Shown: in pieces, positions 61,958 to 64,000 of the stretch
Layout: every line of letters begins with the position of its first letter
Position numbering within the stretch: position 1 is the stretch's first letter
DNA from: Pseudomonas alliivorans
GTDB lineage: Bacteria > Pseudomonadota > Gammaproteobacteria > Pseudomonadales > Pseudomonadaceae
NCBI RefSeq assembly: GCF_017826695.1
Contig: NZ_JAFFZW010000007.1
Span: 248,001 to 312,000, forward strand
Length of the DNA: 64,000 nt
Direction of reading: 5' to 3'
Position numbers and translations under genes: made by a program
The notes under the pieces: generated by a model
Databases searched by the model: none
What the model saw: the letters and a program-made list of their open reading frames with translations, nothing else
What the model was told of the DNA's origin: nothing

Positions 61958-61991
61958 AAGCGCTCGTTGCCGCAGTGTGCAACGAGCGCTT
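61958..61991 (-). terminator. Strong 13-bp hairpin terminator between convergent genes
   Basis: AAGCGCTCGTTGC (61958-61970) pairs perfectly with GCAACGAGCGCTT (61979-61991) around an 8-base loop. On the minus strand it is followed by TTTTTATTG, a proper T-run. It ends the small minus-strand gene at 62048 and may also stop the TonB receptor transcript. Confidence 0.85.
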
Positions 61992-62047
61992 CAAGAAACT
62001 GCTGTTCTGTCTGGAGACCCGACAGTGATTGACGCTTCGCAATCTGT

Positions 62048-62326
62048 TCAGCAAGGGATATCGAATACGATCCTGCTCGACCGGGACACCAACAGCTGGA
62101 TCAGCGCCTGCAATTGCGGTGATGAAAAATGTTCGTGCATGGAGCCTGAATCACGCCAGACACATTCGACGATCCATCCGTGCGGACCTCGGGTTTTTCT
62201 CAGTTCACAACCTGCGCACTGTTCCGACTGTTGCGCGATAGCCGACAACATGGCCGATATCTCGTGGTTGAGATCAGCGTCCATTCTTGCCTCGAATTCC
62301 ATGATGCTACTGACCAGACGTGACAT
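62048..62326 (-). CDS. Small hypothetical cytoplasmic protein
   Basis: A 92-residue protein not matched to a family I know. It has acidic N-terminal helices ('FEARMDADLNHEISAML'), a Cys pair with spacing ('CAGCELRK') and a conserved-looking 'VECVWRDSGSMHEHFSS'. Evidence that it is real: GGAGAA stands 8 bp before the ATG, and a minus-strand T-run terminator follows 57 bp after the stop. It may be a small regulator or DUF1652-like protein of Pseudomonas, but this is a guess. The 175-bp gap 62327-62501 shows no more genes. Confidence 0.6.
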   Translation of the reverse strand: MSRLVSSIMEFEARMDADLNHEISAMLSAIAQQSEQCAGCELRKTRGPHGWIVECVWRDSGSMHEHFSSPQLQALIQLLVSRSSRIVFDIPC

Positions 62327-62501
62327 GGCGTCAGTTCTCCGAACCTTCCAAAAAGATCAACGTGTACGGGGCAGTGCCCGAAGCCGCCGAAGAAAGCAGA
62401 ATCAGGATAAATCGGCCCTTGATTCAATAAATGACAAAGCGTTGATCATTCCCGCCAAACTGATGAAGACCTCGCCGCCGCTGGCACTGGAGCACGTATA
62501 A

Positions 62502-63464
62502 ATGCCTGCCAAGTCGATACAGTTCGTTGCCTACCCTCACGTCAGTCTTCTGGATCTCGCAGGGCCTCTGGATGTGTTCGTTGCTGCAAACCATCTCGCC
62601 AAAAGTGCCGATCTGCCTTACGCGCTCTCTGTTCTCGTCCTCGACTCCCCGACCGACATCTTCTGCAACTTCTCGTTGAGCGCCGAACACCTGTGCGCCG
62701 ACACCACACCCGCGCACACGCTGATCGTTCCCGGCGGGCCAGGCATCCATGACTTCTGCAAGGACGCCAGATTCTTCAGCCACTTCGTCACGCATGCCGA
62801 TAAGGCCCAGCGCCTGGTGTCAGTCTGTACGGGCGTGTTTGCTCTGGCGACTGCGGGCAAACTGGACGCACGGGAAGCCACCACTCACTGGTCCGCGTAT
62901 GACGAACTGGAACATCGCTTCCCTGCCATCGAGGTCAGGCGCGGGCCGATCTTCATCAACGACGGGGATATCTGGACCTCTGCCGGGGTGACGTCAGGCA
63001 TCGACCTGGCATTGGCCATCGTCGAGCAGGACCTCGGGCACTCAGCAGCCCTTGAAGTGGCCCGGCATCTGATCATGTTTCTCAAGCGTCCCGGCGATCA
63101 GGACCAGTTCAGTTCCTCGCTGGCGTTGCAATCGAAGAGCAGCCAGTTTTCCGACCTTCATGCCTGGATGAATGTGCACCTGTGTGATGATTTATCCGTT
63201 ACCGCGCTCGCCAACTTCATGAACATGAGCGAGCGGACCTTCATCCGTAAATACAGTGAAAGTACGGGTCGTACACCGAGCCGAATGGTCGAGTCGATTC
63301 GCCTGGAAGCGGCGCGTCATTTGCTCGACACGTCGAACAAACCGCTCAAGGAAATCGCACAGCGCTGCGGCATGGGCAGCGAGGCAACGCTGATCCGCCG
63401 GTTCATCAAAGCCTTCGGCATCACACCCAGGGAACACCGTGCGCGCTTCAAGGCACAACTGTAA
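62502..63464 (+). CDS. GlxA-family AraC-type regulator (DJ-1/PfpI + HTH)
   Basis: A 320-residue regulator. An N-terminal DJ-1/PfpI-like domain (~1-190) has the nucleophile-elbow 'VSVCTGVFALATAG' with Cys ~109, and 'SAGVTSGIDLALAIVEQDLG' at ~165-184. Two AraC HTH motifs lie at ~225-315 ('LSVTALANFMNMSERTFIRKYSESTG', 'KEIAQRCGMGSEATLIRRFIKAFG'). Family members regulate arginine, glycine betaine or carnitine metabolism. The likely target is not adjacent; a divergent minus-strand gene lies upstream. The start at 62502 is good for frame and neighbours. Confidence 0.9.
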   Translation: MPAKSIQFVAYPHVSLLDLAGPLDVFVAANHLAKSADLPYALSVLVLDSPTDIFCNFSLSAEHLCADTTPAHTLIVPGGPGIHDFCKDARFFSHFVTHADKAQRLVSVCTGVFALATAGKLDAREATTHWSAYDELEHRFPAIEVRRGPIFINDGDIWTSAGVTSGIDLALAIVEQDLGHSAALEVARHLIMFLKRPGDQDQFSSSLALQSKSSQFSDLHAWMNVHLCDDLSVTALANFMNMSERTFIRKYSESTGRTPSRMVESIRLEAARHLLDTSNKPLKEIAQRCGMGSEATLIRRFIKAFGITPREHRARFKAQL

Positions 63465-63541
63465 TCGAGCCGAATCATACGTTTACCCTCAGGCTGTCAT
63501 GAGTACAATGCGCGCCCCCTGAACCTGAAATATGCTGACTC

Positions 63542-64000
63542 ATGAAATTTCTGTTTTACGTATTGACGCTGTCATTCCTCGCTATCAACCCCGCTTTCGC
63601 AGAGCCGCCTTCAACGTTTTCCGAAGCCAAGGTGGTTGCCAAACAAAAGATCTATCTCGATCAGGCCAGCAGCGCTCAGGGCGATCTGTACTGCGGCTGC
63701 AAATGGACCTGGGTCGGAAAATCGGGTGGCCGTATCGATGCCGGTTCCTGCGGCCTGCAGGCTCGCAAACAGGAGAACCGCGCAGCACGTACCGAATGGG
63801 AGCACATTGTTCCGGCCTGGACCTTCGGCCATCAGCGTCAGTGCTGGCAGAAAGGCGGGCGCGAATTTTGCGAAAACGATGACCCGGTGTTCAAGGCCAT
63901 GGAGGCCGACCTGTTCAACCTTTACCCGGCAGTGGGCGAAGTGAACGGCGACCGCAACAATTACAATTACGGCATGGCCTCGGGCGTAGCGCCGCAGTAT
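63542..64000 (+). CDS. endA: Secreted endonuclease I (EndA-like), truncated by window end
   Basis: The frame from ATG 63542 stays open to the last base (153 codons). Signal peptide ~1-20 ('YVLTLSFLAINPAFA'). Endonuclease I features: 'AKQKIYLD', Cys-rich 'LYCGCKWTW', catalytic His88 in 'RTEWEHIVPAWTFGHQRQCW', 'FKAMEADLFNLYPAVGEVNGDRNNYNYG' with the metal-ligand Asn pair at ~139-140. Five cysteines seen suggest disulfides. It cuts DNA in periplasm or outside the cell. The full enzyme is about 230 residues, so roughly a third is missing beyond 64000. In the other frames there are only shadow ORFs. Confidence 0.93.
   Translation, partial: MKFLFYVLTLSFLAINPAFAEPPSTFSEAKVVAKQKIYLDQASSAQGDLYCGCKWTWVGKSGGRIDAGSCGLQARKQENRAARTEWEHIVPAWTFGHQRQCWQKGGREFCENDDPVFKAMEADLFNLYPAVGEVNGDRNNYNYGMASGVAPQY

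Noticed and set aside
63532..63882. 116-codon frame starting at 63532
   Set aside because: It is in another frame from the endonuclease I gene, which has signal peptide and catalytic motifs from 63542 to the window end.

Overview
The window reads as chromosome of a fluorescent Pseudomonas, most likely the Pseudomonas syringae group. Signs are high GC with dense operons, Pseudomonas-type REP elements and the short inverted repeat typical of P. syringae intergenic spacers, a bphO-bphP bacteriophytochrome operon, an amaA-amaB/hglS lysine catabolic cluster, an OprD porin, and many LysR, AraC and GntR regulators beside catabolic genes. I saw no rRNA or tRNA gene, CRISPR array, integrase or transposase. 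The assignment is inferred from gene content and not from a database comparison.

Layout. 1-5222: end of a type VI secretion (T6SS) effector module, with an adaptor-like tail, a VasX-type effector with an AT-rich membrane-active C-terminus, and a small membrane partner. 5276-8124: red-light sensor kinase BphP and heme oxygenase BphO. 8320-9568: Ni/Co efflux pump DmeF and repressor DmeR. 9664-13623: three-gene cell-surface operon (sialidase-like protein, membrane protein, LTA-synthase-like phosphotransferase). 13691-16705: PepSY protein and cytochrome b561 divergent from an OmpR-type two-component system. 16715-22470: lysine/2-aminoadipate catabolism. 22890-33179: DUF3100 transporter-like protein, L-serine dehydratase, two LysR regulators, and a tight five-gene operon (serine acetyltransferase, VOC protein, beta-hydroxyacid dehydrogenase, aldehyde dehydrogenase, M20 amidohydrolase) whose substrate I cannot name.

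33402-35646: stress-type genes (YciE ferritin-like, Zn alcohol dehydrogenase, small membrane protein). 35776-39035: GntR regulator, allantoin/hydantoin-type racemase and NCS1 permease, with a shared 11-bp operator candidate. 39105-45365: OprD porin, CitMHS transporter, DctA and a PrpF/GalD-family isomerase divergent from a LysR gene with a perfect LysR box; this looks like a di/tricarboxylate uptake unit. 45411-48858: two divergent sensor kinases. 48837-51345: YciI protein, a short-chain dehydrogenase and its divergent AraC regulator. 51880-58126: small secreted protein, periplasmic GH3 beta-glucosidase with PA14 domain, TetR regulator, cupin, chemoreceptor. 58410-64000: HxlR/DoxX pair, DUF2946 protein, TonB receptor, a small hypothetical gene, GlxA-type regulator, and the start of a secreted endonuclease I that runs off the window.

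Overall this is an environmental-sensing and nutrient-scavenging part of the chromosome. Transport, peripheral catabolism and local regulators are packed as separate units, divided by REP elements and hairpin terminators. The least explained units are the five-gene operon at 26.9-32.2 kb, the sialidase/LTA-synthase operon, and the replaced C-terminus of the T6SS effector.
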